Assembly: GCA_937915765.1 (NCBI GenBank)
Contig: CALGHE010000005.1
Location: 1-21,352 of the forward strand
DNA from: an uncultured Bacteroidales bacterium
GTDB taxonomy: Bacteria > Bacteroidota > Bacteroidia > Bacteroidales > Paludibacteraceae
Direction: 5' to 3'
DNA: 21,352 nucleotides
Shown here piece by piece: positions 1-8,115 of the stretch. Below the pieces are notes generated by a model, which was not told the DNA's origin, did no database searches, and saw only the letters and a list, made by a program, of their open reading frames with translations. A program made the position numbers and the translations under genes. Position 1 is the first letter of the stretch. Each line of letters opens with the position of its first letter.

Positions 1-59
1 AGAGTTTTTTTCAACCTCTCAAATTAGTTTTTAATTAAATTTAAACAGCTTCTTAACAT

Positions 60-629
60 TTACTGCAATTTGTCATAAATTTCGAATTGGTTTTCTTTTG
101 CGGCGTTCACAGCCGTTTGATAACGTTTCTCAAACTCCTTTTTGTAATTTTCAAAAGCAGACTTGTCTCCGTTACGACTCAGCGCATTTAATGCCGTAAG
201 TTCATCCATCACCTTAAACCTAAGCACAGAATTTGACATCTGCGAATCTAACAATTCTGTCTGTTTTGCCTCTTCAAACCCTGCAGACCTTATATCTGCG
301 TTTATCTTCTGGCGCTGCTGCTCAATAAATTCACTCCACACTTCTGAATTTTTTCGATGAACACGTTCCACCTCCTTATAGAGTTTATTAGCAAAATCAG
401 CATCTACAGTTTTTTTCTGAACATTAATCGTCTGAGCGCTCTTTTTATCGTTTGAGCCAAACAAAAAGCCGAGGCAACCTCTATTGTTTGCAAGTTCGTC
501 ATAGTTTGCACGTGCTTCACCATTCCCATCACCTGACATTTCCACAGAATTGACAGCTGCTATTGCAGCAGCCACCAACTCTTCAGATTTTTCGGACAAT
601 GCTTTTTTATATAAATCTATTTGTATCAT
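60..629 (-). CDS. Uncharacterised 189-residue protein, last gene of the dynamin-like operon
   Basis: I do not recognise a family. The protein is hydrophilic and rich in Glu, Lys, Asn and Ala, and most of it reads as long alpha helix. An Ala/Val-rich helix lies near residues 18-27. A short Gly/Phe patch (GCLGFLFGS, about 51-59) divides the first helix from a charged helical body, roughly 75-189. There is no signal peptide and no clear membrane segment, so it is probably cytoplasmic. Its ATG overlaps the stop of the 738-residue GTPase gene in the arrangement ATGA, which implies translational coupling and probably matched amounts of the two proteins. Placement at the end of a three-GTPase operon suggests an adaptor or regulator of those GTPases, but that is inference only. 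I see no terminator in the 59 bases after it. Confidence 0.8.
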   Translation of the reverse strand: MIQIDLYKKALSEKSEELVAAAIAAVNSVEMSGDGNGEARANYDELANNRGCLGFLFGSNDKKSAQTINVQKKTVDADFANKLYKEVERVHRKNSEVWSEFIEQQRQKINADIRSAGFEEAKQTELLDSQMSNSVLRFKVMDELTALNALSRNGDKSAFENYKKEFEKRYQTAVNAAKENQFEIYDKLQ

Positions 630-2842
630 AATTTTCCGTTAAAATTATTAAGAGCCTGCAGAGCAACCTCCACAGACTTAATATTCTCCTCTTTATCTCT
701 CAATTCCGCCTGCAGTTCCTCTAAGAATCTCTGGCTATTTTCCTTCATGGCATCAATAAATTCTTGTTTATTACCCACAACAACATTTATCACTTTCTGA
801 CAGATAGAGTTCAGCTCTTCTTCCACTTCAGAATTAAATCCGCTCACCAAACTAGACGCTATACCCCTTGCTTCACTACGACAACCTTCTGCCAACGAGC
901 GCACATAACTACGTCCCTCCGCATCTTCTCCAGCAAAGCACTGTTGGCTATATGACACATAATCAACACCTTGCAAAGCAGACAAACAATTGTCTTTAAA
1001 ACCATCTAACAACTCTCGTTCATTTAAGATGGCTTCCGCACTCATCTTATCAATCACATCATACATAATATTACGCAAAATATCTGCGTCAAACTGTCCA
1101 GTCGTATCATTTTGCTCCTCTTGAGTTATCCTATTTCCAATTTCAGTTTGAAGGAAACTCTTCAATTCTTCCACCTTATTCTTCCATGTTCTGCTCAACT
1201 CTTTTACCGCAGACGAAGCTCCTTTATCTAAACTATCCACAAGTCTATTTACATCAACAACATCATAGCTTGCTTCGAATGTTTTATCTCTTCTCAAAAA
1301 AGAGGTGCTTGTTCTGACAAAAATGCGAGATTCCGTACGTGTAGGAATACTCGGCACAGAAAAACGAGCTGAATTTTGGCACTCTTTCCTTGCAACTTCA
1401 GCTTTAGACTTTATTCTTTCAGACACAGAAGAAATACCTTTTTCGATTGATTTTATAGCCTTTTCTGTCGATTGTTTTTTTGCTTCTAAGTCTTTTATGT
1501 CCGTCGCCTTCAGCACTTCGAGTTTATCAGACAATGATTTAATCTGCTGCTTTACAATCTTACAAAGTTCTCCACTTGCAAAAGCAAAATAGGCATCTAT
1601 CTTCTCGCCTATAATTTTATCCTTATTTTTCACAAAGATTTCATCCAGATACTTATCTCTTATAGTATCCATCTGCGAAAGCGCAAAAAAAGTATTCTTC
1701 ACGTCCTCCGGAGTAGAAAAGAAATCAGGATAATATATCTTCATCCGCTTAACCACATGACTTTCTATGTCATCCCAACGTTCACTATCTTTTTTAGATA
1801 TAGAAAATCCGATACCAGATGAAAAATCAAGAATAGGATCTTTTCCGCAGAAACTGCTACAGCTAATATTATCCCTATACTGCTTTCTCAGCTGTTTCTG
1901 ACTATGGTCTATAGCTGCACCTAAATCATTGTCAAACTGTTTTCCCACATCCTGCAAAACAGAGTCAAATTTAGAGGCAATCAGCACAACAGTTCCAACC
2001 CCCTCGCTACCAATACGAGAACACAAGAATTCAACATCCGTGCTATCAAAAAAACGGCCGGAATAACTCAAAAGGAAAACGCCGTGACAGCCACGCAAAA
2101 ACTCTCGAGTACGCTGTTCACGAGAAACGACAGGGTCATTCACTCCCGGAGTGTCAACTATTTGCAAATCCTTCAGTCGTTCGTCCTTCATCTGAATCGT
2201 CAAACTCTTCACAACAGAGGTAAACTTACCATTTGCCCCGACATACATTTCCAGAATGTCTTGCAAATCTTTAATATCAAAGAAACTCTTTTCTTCTGTA
2301 AACGTCTTTTCCCTAATTTTACTCTTTGCCTCCCTGTCACAGAATGTCACAAGTTCCTTCGCTGTCTTGAGAGCTATATCAATATCCGTTTCTGCCATCT
2401 TAACAACGTCCGCTTCAGACAATTCAGGATTTGAAGCCTTATAACAACTTATTATATCGTCATACTCTTTCGCTCTACTCTCAAAGCCACTCCACTCTTT
2501 GGCATTGTAATACTCTACGATGAATTTATTCTCTTCGCCGTACTCCAAAATAGTCAAACCTGCAGTCATCGGAGTCGATGCACGAGGCAAAACGTTTTCA
2601 CCATCAAAAAAGAGCGAATTTAAGAAAGAAGACTTGCCGGCTTTCACCTGACCAACAACACCGATTTTCAATATCTGATTATCAGCCATCAGTTCTTCCG
2701 CACCATTTCTTTTTCCCTCTAATTCCAATTTTAGTTTCGAGACAACATCCTTTACCAAACCGCTTCCGCAGTCCTCCACAACCCTTACCTCATTATCTAA
2801 CTCATCAAAATATGCCTTATAGTTATCTTTCGTTATATTCAT
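626..2842 (-). CDS. Dynamin-like GTPase, 738 residues (third GTPase of the operon)
   Basis: Large GTPase of the bacterial dynamin-like superfamily. Visible motifs are the P-loop GQVKAGKS (residues 64-71), a switch I threonine in STPMTAG (T93), DTPG (230-233) and SKFD in the TKxD position (290-293). The roughly 135-residue stretch between switch I and DTPG is longer than in small GTPases, a dynamin-like trait. After residue 400 the chain is mostly long, charged helices, with predicted coiled coil near 440-490 and 690-730, fitting a stalk or trunk. I see no convincing transmembrane helix, so any membrane contact would be through a partner or an amphipathic segment. It starts 10 bases after the ankyrin GTPase gene and overlaps the 189-residue gene by 4 bases. 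By position and size it could correspond to a LeoC- or LeoB-type partner, but that assignment needs profile or structure comparison. Confidence 0.88.
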   Translation of the reverse strand: MNITKDNYKAYFDELDNEVRVVEDCGSGLVKDVVSKLKLELEGKRNGAEELMADNQILKIGVVGQVKAGKSSFLNSLFFDGENVLPRASTPMTAGLTILEYGEENKFIVEYYNAKEWSGFESRAKEYDDIISCYKASNPELSEADVVKMAETDIDIALKTAKELVTFCDREAKSKIREKTFTEEKSFFDIKDLQDILEMYVGANGKFTSVVKSLTIQMKDERLKDLQIVDTPGVNDPVVSREQRTREFLRGCHGVFLLSYSGRFFDSTDVEFLCSRIGSEGVGTVVLIASKFDSVLQDVGKQFDNDLGAAIDHSQKQLRKQYRDNISCSSFCGKDPILDFSSGIGFSISKKDSERWDDIESHVVKRMKIYYPDFFSTPEDVKNTFFALSQMDTIRDKYLDEIFVKNKDKIIGEKIDAYFAFASGELCKIVKQQIKSLSDKLEVLKATDIKDLEAKKQSTEKAIKSIEKGISSVSERIKSKAEVARKECQNSARFSVPSIPTRTESRIFVRTSTSFLRRDKTFEASYDVVDVNRLVDSLDKGASSAVKELSRTWKNKVEELKSFLQTEIGNRITQEEQNDTTGQFDADILRNIMYDVIDKMSAEAILNERELLDGFKDNCLSALQGVDYVSYSQQCFAGEDAEGRSYVRSLAEGCRSEARGIASSLVSGFNSEVEEELNSICQKVINVVVGNKQEFIDAMKENSQRFLEELQAELRDKEENIKSVEVALQALNNFNGKL

Positions 2843-2852
2843 AATCTTCGCT

Positions 2853-4742
2853 TTATTTTATGTTACCTTTCAACCAATCCTTAAAATTATTTTTATCGGA
2901 CAACTCTTCCAAATTACCAGAATCGTGAACCAGAGAAGGATTTGACTTATAAAGCATTTCGCAAATATCTTTATAATGGCACATTACAGCAACCTCCAAT
3001 ACATTATAGCCATTTCCATCTTTCAAACTCAAATCAACATCATTATCAATCAGAACTTGCATCATTTCATTATTGCCTGATTGCGCAATCCAAGTAAGAA
3101 CACTATATCCGGCAGAATTTGTTTTCTCTAAATCAACCCCCTCAGAAAGACAGTTAAGGAACGCTTCGTAATTACCACCACTGATAGCAGAAAAAACATC
3201 GAGATCGTCAGCGTGCACAATAGTTTGCAGTTTTCTGTTATTATCCTCAACAAGTTTCTCTGCCGCCCTATAACAAACTTCAAACGTTTGCTTCAAACGA
3301 ACGCTATATTCTGAAATATACTCTCTGCACAACTCCTCTAATTTCTTTTTTTCCACCACATCCTTATACTCATCTTCTGCTTTTTTTAAACTTTCATTAA
3401 CATTTGAATGATGTCTCTCCATCCACCAAAAGACTCTTTCAATCAATTCCTCTCTATACTCTTCTTTCCAATATTGAAAATCACCACTTGCATATTCTAA
3501 TATTTCATTGTAACTGTCAATCATAACAGTCTTTAATTCATCCTTTTCTGCCAAAGAAGCATCCTTATTACTATGCAAAATTTTTCCCCACTCAGCTTTT
3601 TCCTCAGCTAATTGTTTTCGCTGATTCTCTAGTTCCAATGAATAACTAGCAGATTGTTCTCTCTCTTTTTCAAAGCTTTTTGTTAATTCATATAAAACAT
3701 CATCTAACACTTTTTTGCCCAATCCTTTTACTGAATCTATAAGATCTTCTTTTGACAATCCATCTTCAAGAATATAAAAAGAGCCTTCCGTTCCATCTTC
3801 ATTTCCATCTCTATCAGAATATGCAATTACAACCGGAGGATTATCTTCTCCGAGACGCTTGGAACAATCATCCAAAGCTTTTCTACATATTTTCGTCACC
3901 TCCGCCGGTGATTTTTTATCTTTTTTTGTAAAAACAATAACATAAGGTTTACCGTTGCTCTTACTCAGCACCTGAAAATCTTTCTCAGTTATCGTACCAC
4001 CTTCAATATCCACACACCAGAAAATCACATCAGCTTCCTCAAAAGAAGACAATGCAGTCTCTTTGTCCGTTGTGTTATTTTCCACATTACGGGCACTAGA
4101 ATTGTTATATCCCGGAGTATCTATAAATGTGATTCCATCATACAATTCTTCAGTTGGCACATCTATCACCAACTTCTTCAACACACAAGCCACATTTACA
4201 TTTGAATCTTTTGAATGTCGGATACAGTCAAGCACCTCCTGGTTAAGTATGACCATATCACCATTCAGATTCTCTCCTTTTATAATCATCTTGTCAATTT
4301 TAGAAGAGCAATTCAAATAGGTGTTCACCACAGATACCGGTTCAATACCTGTAGGAAGCAAATTATCATGATTTGTTAAAGCATTCAAAAAGGTTGATTT
4401 ACCAGAACTGTACCCACCAGCAATCGCAACCTTCACTTGTACATTATGAGTATTCGATTCAAATACTTCCTGAGTGTAATTTGATATTGAACTCAAAAAA
4501 TTTATAAAATTTGAATTATTCCATTTAACTCCTGATTCAGAACACTTAATAGACAGCTCTTCTACAACTTTATTATATGAATCAAAACAACTTGACAGAT
4601 TCAAATTGCTTTGTGCTGTACAAATGTGACCTATCAAGTCTAAAGCTGCCTTAGGAGAATTATATTTGTTTATTTTCAACAATGCAGACGATGGACGTTT
4701 GCCCATCGACGCACTTTTTTTCTTTATAAAATCCAATCCCAT
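2853..4742 (-). CDS. Dynamin-like GTPase with C-terminal ankyrin repeats, 629 residues
   Basis: The GTPase core carries the P-loop GGYSSGKS (residues 109-116), DTPG (208-211) and TKKD (272-275). At the switch I position, where relatives usually have Thr in a PTT-like motif, the sequence is TGIEPVS, so the residue nearest that site appears to be Ser137. A mainly helical, coiled-coil-like region covers about 355-500. From residue 512 to about 605 there are three ankyrin-type repeats, seen from the helix-turn-helix pattern and the NSAGYSVL and DGNGYNVLEVA repeat starts. Ankyrin repeats bind proteins, so this subunit may recognise a partner or a trigger. No membrane segment is visible. It lies in the middle of the operon with 10-base gaps on both sides. 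The GTPase call is firm, the ankyrin call good, and the role inferred. Confidence 0.88.
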   Translation of the reverse strand: MGLDFIKKKSASMGKRPSSALLKINKYNSPKAALDLIGHICTAQSNLNLSSCFDSYNKVVEELSIKCSESGVKWNNSNFINFLSSISNYTQEVFESNTHNVQVKVAIAGGYSSGKSTFLNALTNHDNLLPTGIEPVSVVNTYLNCSSKIDKMIIKGENLNGDMVILNQEVLDCIRHSKDSNVNVACVLKKLVIDVPTEELYDGITFIDTPGYNNSSARNVENNTTDKETALSSFEEADVIFWCVDIEGGTITEKDFQVLSKSNGKPYVIVFTKKDKKSPAEVTKICRKALDDCSKRLGEDNPPVVIAYSDRDGNEDGTEGSFYILEDGLSKEDLIDSVKGLGKKVLDDVLYELTKSFEKEREQSASYSLELENQRKQLAEEKAEWGKILHSNKDASLAEKDELKTVMIDSYNEILEYASGDFQYWKEEYREELIERVFWWMERHHSNVNESLKKAEDEYKDVVEKKKLEELCREYISEYSVRLKQTFEVCYRAAEKLVEDNNRKLQTIVHADDLDVFSAISGGNYEAFLNCLSEGVDLEKTNSAGYSVLTWIAQSGNNEMMQVLIDNDVDLSLKDGNGYNVLEVAVMCHYKDICEMLYKSNPSLVHDSGNLEELSDKNNFKDWLKGNIK

Positions 4743-4752
4743 AATATTTTGA

Positions 4753-6450
4753 TTATATTTTTTTCAACTCCTCCACTGCAAGAGCCAGTTTATTCACACG
4801 CTCTGAAATTTCAGCTTCGCTTGACAACTTTTCATCCATAACAGACTTGATATTTTCATCAATCTGTTCTATCGTATTCTCAATCTCAGCTTTAATTTCA
4901 TTATAAGCCTCTTGACGATTTTCCATCAACATCTGCTCGACATTCGGACGCAAACCATCAATTACTCTGCCAATTACTTGTGATTCAATCTTGTCTCTAA
5001 CTTCTGCTGTTTTTTGCTCATTGCTTTTTCCAAATATCAAGGAAATCAAATCTGGCAAGAAAGAAACCACTATGGTAATTATCGGACTTAGCGCACCAAC
5101 CAACAAAGTTAAAGCCTTCTTTCCTGCAAATTTGGCAAGCAACATACTCAAACCTTTCTGCAAAAGGCTCTCTACCATATTTCCTCCACCCAACTTTTCT
5201 AGCACATCTTTTGCCAAACTTTCGCCCTGCGTTGAAGAGACAGAAATAACAGAACTCAAATCTGCAGACAAATCTTTCATGCTCTCTCCTATAACCTCCT
5301 GATACTCTGTCATTTCTCTTTTAAATGAATTAATGAGCACCGGACGAATAATAGACATCAACTCACTTTCAAATGCCTTTCCATCACCTTTTGAAGAAAA
5401 TGCCACCATAGCCAAACGCTGAGAAGCACCCATCAAAGCACTACGGATGTCTTGCAAAATATCATCAGCAGAACCTTCCAAAGACTGTGCCTGCGAAGCC
5501 TTGCCTTCCAATGAAGATATTGCTTCTGTCTTCTTTTTAGTTAATTGCTCTATAAGAGAGTCAAAATCCTTTGCATTAGAGGTTATTAACTTAATTTGCA
5601 TTTCAAATTGGGCAATTACAGAAGAGATAAACGCATCCACTTCCCCTGTGTAACGCTCCGCAAAGATTTTTTCAGCATCTACTTTTGAAAGAACTGCCTC
5701 CACATCTTTATATCCATATTTTTCTTCAACAGAAGAGGTAACACCCACGACCGAATCATCTGACATCAGCGATTTAACAACTTTTTCTACCGATGCTCGA
5801 ATCTCTTGAACTTCTGTTTCTGGTTTTTTATCTGCTTTTGATAAAAACACATTGATAGATAGACCATACTGTTGAATTTCCCTAATAAAAGAAATCGTTG
5901 ACGTTCTGAGAGTAGCTTGTTCCGTATCCGTAAAAATCATAAATACAGAACCTTCTCGGATATAATTCAATATAGCGCTGTTATGGGCCTCAATTCCAGA
6001 ATCTATACCAGGCATATCCACAAGAACTATTCCGCGACTATTCAAACTACGAATTTTCTCATTATTAATATACACATATACCACATCTCCTGGCGACACA
6101 TTAAAATCCTTTATCTGAGATAGAGAATTTTTAGTCTCTTTCAACACACCATCTGAATATAACTCCAATTTTTCATCTTCTGCATAATACAATTCGTAGG
6201 CTACTGCTGTTTCCGGCAAAATATTTGTCGGCAACAAATCACTTCCTATATATGCATTCAGCAAAGAACTCTTCCCTGAACTAAAATCACCAACAAATGG
6301 TATTTTAATAAAATTATCCTTCGTTATTCTACCCAACAAAACATCAGCATCCGCCTCAATTTTTTCAACAACATCCGCAACTGGAAAATTTAATTTCACC
6401 ACGTCTGTTGCTGCCAGCACTCGGTTTTTCAAATTATCTAAAGCTTTCAT
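4753..6450 (-). CDS. Dynamin-like GTPase with hydrophobic membrane segment, 565 residues (LeoA-like)
   Basis: First gene of the operon. The GTPase motifs are GDFSSGKS (residues 54-61), a switch I threonine in ILPETA (T81), DMPG (145-148) and SKAD (204-207). A helical neck or trunk covers about 270-420. A long hydrophobic stretch at about 430-474, with two parts separated by a Pro/Ser turn, looks like a membrane-inserting hairpin or paddle, and is followed by a helical tail rich in Glu. This layout, and the size, resemble LeoA and other bacterial dynamin-like proteins that remodel or tether membranes. It is the only one of the three GTPases with an obvious membrane element, so it probably anchors the set at the inner membrane (inference). 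The start is the first in-frame ATG. No strong ribosome binding site is visible, which is usual in Bacteroidota. Confidence 0.88.
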   Translation of the reverse strand: MKALDNLKNRVLAATDVVKLNFPVADVVEKIEADADVLLGRITKDNFIKIPFVGDFSSGKSSLLNAYIGSDLLPTNILPETAVAYELYYAEDEKLELYSDGVLKETKNSLSQIKDFNVSPGDVVYVYINNEKIRSLNSRGIVLVDMPGIDSGIEAHNSAILNYIREGSVFMIFTDTEQATLRTSTISFIREIQQYGLSINVFLSKADKKPETEVQEIRASVEKVVKSLMSDDSVVGVTSSVEEKYGYKDVEAVLSKVDAEKIFAERYTGEVDAFISSVIAQFEMQIKLITSNAKDFDSLIEQLTKKKTEAISSLEGKASQAQSLEGSADDILQDIRSALMGASQRLAMVAFSSKGDGKAFESELMSIIRPVLINSFKREMTEYQEVIGESMKDLSADLSSVISVSSTQGESLAKDVLEKLGGGNMVESLLQKGLSMLLAKFAGKKALTLLVGALSPIITIVVSFLPDLISLIFGKSNEQKTAEVRDKIESQVIGRVIDGLRPNVEQMLMENRQEAYNEIKAEIENTIEQIDENIKSVMDEKLSSEAEISERVNKLALAVEELKKI

Positions 6451-6521
6451 ATAAGTATATTTTAAAATTTCAAACTAACAATTATGGTCAAAACTACCAC
6501 CATTCCTCCGCACTTCAAACA

Positions 6522-6561
6522 ATTCCGCGGTTTAGTCGCAAAAATGTCGGATTTGCGGAAT
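6522..6561 (-). repeat. Inverted repeat in the GTPase operon leader
   Basis: ATTCCGC at 6522-6528 is matched by GCGGAAT at 6555-6561 with 26 bases between. It lies inside the untranslated leader of the GTPase operon, if transcription begins near 6617. It could form a stem in the mRNA or be a protein-binding dyad. The arms are exact but short, so function is uncertain. Confidence 0.35.
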
Positions 6562-6582
6562 CCTCTGGGTGTTTAGGTGAAT

Positions 6583-6612
6583 AATTTATTTGTTCGCAAG
6601 AACAAATAAATT
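6583..6612. promoter_or_regulatory. Perfect 13-base inverted repeat, candidate operator or 5' mRNA hairpin
   Basis: AATTTATTTGTTC at 6583-6595 and its exact reverse complement at 6600-6612 are separated by the loop GCAA. On the minus strand the repeat begins about 12 bases after the -7 box of the GTPase operon, so it overlaps the expected transcription start or the first transcribed bases. Two readings fit: a dyad bound by a repressor, or a hairpin at the 5' end of the mRNA. No T-run follows it in the minus direction, so it is not a classical terminator for this operon. Confidence 0.65.
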
Positions 6613-6623
6613 CCTTTTCTTTA

Positions 6624-6631
6624 CAAAGATA
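6624..6631 (-). promoter_or_regulatory. Bacteroidota-type -7 box for the GTPase operon
   Basis: Read on the minus strand this is TATCTTTG, an exact match to the Bacteroidota consensus TAnnTTTG. The nearest TTTG in the -33 position (minus strand, 6646-6649) leaves a 14-base spacer, shorter than usual, so the upstream box is weak. Transcription would start near 6617, giving a leader of about 165 bases before the ATG at 6450. Confidence 0.5.
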
Positions 6632-6970
6632 AGGAACAAAAAATTCAAAGAGTTGAATATTAATTATTTACCATGTAATAGTTGTCTTGTTTTGAACGCT
6701 TCTGAGTTAGTTTTACTTATCTTGCCACGATGCCCGCATCGCTCCCTTACAAATACAATCAACCTATGCAAAATGCGCTCCAAAATCATCTCAACCTAAT
6801 TTATAGAAGCTATATTTATGTGTTTTTTGCTGATTCAGGAATATTTGCCTCTATCCTCCTAAATTTTAACATTCTTATAACAAAAAAAACGACAAAAAAC
6901 TTCATTCTTTCGATTTTTGTTAGTTATTTTGCAGACTAATTGGCGGTTTATTGCCTTTTTTTGATAATTA

Positions 6971-7843
6971 ATGAAAAACAAAGCTGTAAAATATAAATTA
7001 TTCAACTCAAAACTGACCTCGATAATAAGCATTTCCATGGTGCTTTTCCTGCTCGGAATTGTAGCTATGGTGCTTTTCGTCGGCAAAGAGCTGTCCTTTT
7101 ATGTTAAGGAGAACTTCACAGTCTCTGTCATGCTGCACAAGACTGCCAGCGACGAGGCCATCCATGAAACGCTGAAGGAGATCGAGACCAAAGGCTTCGT
7201 CAAAAAAGTGCGTTACATAAGCAAAGAGGACGCGATGAAGGAACTCGCCACCGAGATGGGAGAAGACCCCATGGAGTTCATCAGCTACAATCCGCTGCAG
7301 CCAATGTACGAGATAAACCTGAAGTCTGAATACGCAGACAATGACAGCATCCTGTTCATCGCAAAGGAACTAGAGTCGCTGCCCATAATAGAGAAGGTGG
7401 ACTATCAGAAAAAACTTATCAGCGACGTGACTTACAACATAAAAAAAATAAGCGTGCTGTTTCTAAGCATCGCGGTGCTGCTGCTGATAATATCTTTCGT
7501 GCTTATAAACAACACCGTGCGCCTGCTCGTGTACTCGGACAGGTTCCTGATTCACACAATGAAGCTGGTCGGTGCAACGAAACGTTTCATCAGGAAGCCG
7601 TACATGAAGCAAGGTCTGTACATCGGCTTCATCGCTGCGGTGCTGGCCTCGGTATATGTGATGGTGATGTTCTACGCTCTGCGCGAGAAGTTTGAGCTTT
7701 TCCTGAATTTTGACAATCCGCAATTGTACGTGACAATCTTCGGAACTATATTTGTTTCCGGTGTGATAATTACACTGATAGCCACTTTTTTTGCGGTGAA
7801 CAAATACATCAGACATAAAATTGACGATTTATACTATTTATAA
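6971..7843 (+). CDS. ftsX: Cell division permease-like protein FtsX
   Basis: FtsX is the membrane partner of the ATPase FtsE. Together they control cell-wall hydrolases at the division septum. The 290-residue protein has the expected layout: a short cytoplasmic N terminus, membrane helix 1 at about 18-38, an extracytoplasmic domain of about 120 residues (40-160), then three helices at about 161-182, 214-236 and 253-276. The MKLVGATKRFIRKPY stretch (about 197-211) in the loop between helices 2 and 3 is characteristic of the family. No ftsE is adjacent; in this phylum it often lies elsewhere. It opens a plus-strand block with the DUF3098 gene 11 bases downstream, followed by uppP and truB. Confidence 0.93.
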   Translation: MKNKAVKYKLFNSKLTSIISISMVLFLLGIVAMVLFVGKELSFYVKENFTVSVMLHKTASDEAIHETLKEIETKGFVKKVRYISKEDAMKELATEMGEDPMEFISYNPLQPMYEINLKSEYADNDSILFIAKELESLPIIEKVDYQKKLISDVTYNIKKISVLFLSIAVLLLIISFVLINNTVRLLVYSDRFLIHTMKLVGATKRFIRKPYMKQGLYIGFIAAVLASVYVMVMFYALREKFELFLNFDNPQLYVTIFGTIFVSGVIITLIATFFAVNKYIRHKIDDLYYL

Positions 7844-7854
7844 AAAACATAATA

Positions 7855-8109
7855 ATGGATAATACAAAAATGGCAATGCCGAAGAAGAACTTGAAGCTTC
7901 TTGCTATCGGTTTCGTAGTGATAATAATAGGATTTGTATGCATGATAGGCGGAGGCTCTTCTGACGAAAGTTTCAACCCTGAAATTTTCAGTTTCAGAAG
8001 GATCACGTTAGGTCCGGTCATCGCAATTTTAGGCTTCGTGATTGAGGCTGTTGCCATCCTTTGGATTCCGAAGAAAAAAAATAGCATAGATGAACACGTT
8101 GAGTTATAA
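7855..8109 (+). CDS. DUF3098 family small membrane protein
   Basis: 84-residue protein with two membrane helices: about 15-35, ending in a Gly-rich MIGGG turn, and about 53-74. A Lys-rich cytoplasmic tail follows. It matches the Bacteroidota-restricted DUF3098 family by length, topology and position between ftsX and uppP. Function is unknown. The constant linkage to ftsX and uppP suggests a link with envelope growth or division, which is inference. It starts 11 bases after ftsX and ends 6 bases before uppP, so it is almost certainly cotranscribed. Confidence 0.85.
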   Translation: MDNTKMAMPKKNLKLLAIGFVVIIIGFVCMIGGGSSDESFNPEIFSFRRITLGPVIAILGFVIEAVAILWIPKKKNSIDEHVEL

Positions 8110-8115
8110 GAGAAG

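Larger units (their letters stand above)
6451..6970. other. Divergent intergenic region between the GTPase operon and ftsX
   Basis: This 520-base, AT-rich stretch separates the minus-strand GTPase operon from plus-strand ftsX. It holds the operon promoter (-7 box at 6624-6631), a perfect 13-base inverted repeat (6583-6612) and a leader of about 165 bases with a 7-base inverted repeat (6522-6528 with 6555-6561). The half nearer ftsX shows no exact TAnnTTTG box on the plus strand. The nearest is TTATTTTG at 6924-6931, one mismatch, without a well-placed TTTG upstream. Short open frames here (for example 6590-6799) have no protein-like composition and I do not call them genes. Confidence 0.6.

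Noticed and set aside
6583..6612. Palindrome as a Rho-independent terminator or an invertible promoter end
   Set aside because: On the plus strand no gene precedes it, and on the minus strand no T-run follows. No second copy of the repeat was seen that would allow DNA inversion.
6590..6939. Small plus-strand frames between the GTPase operon and ftsX
   Set aside because: They overlap the operon promoter and palindrome and have no protein-like pattern or start signal.
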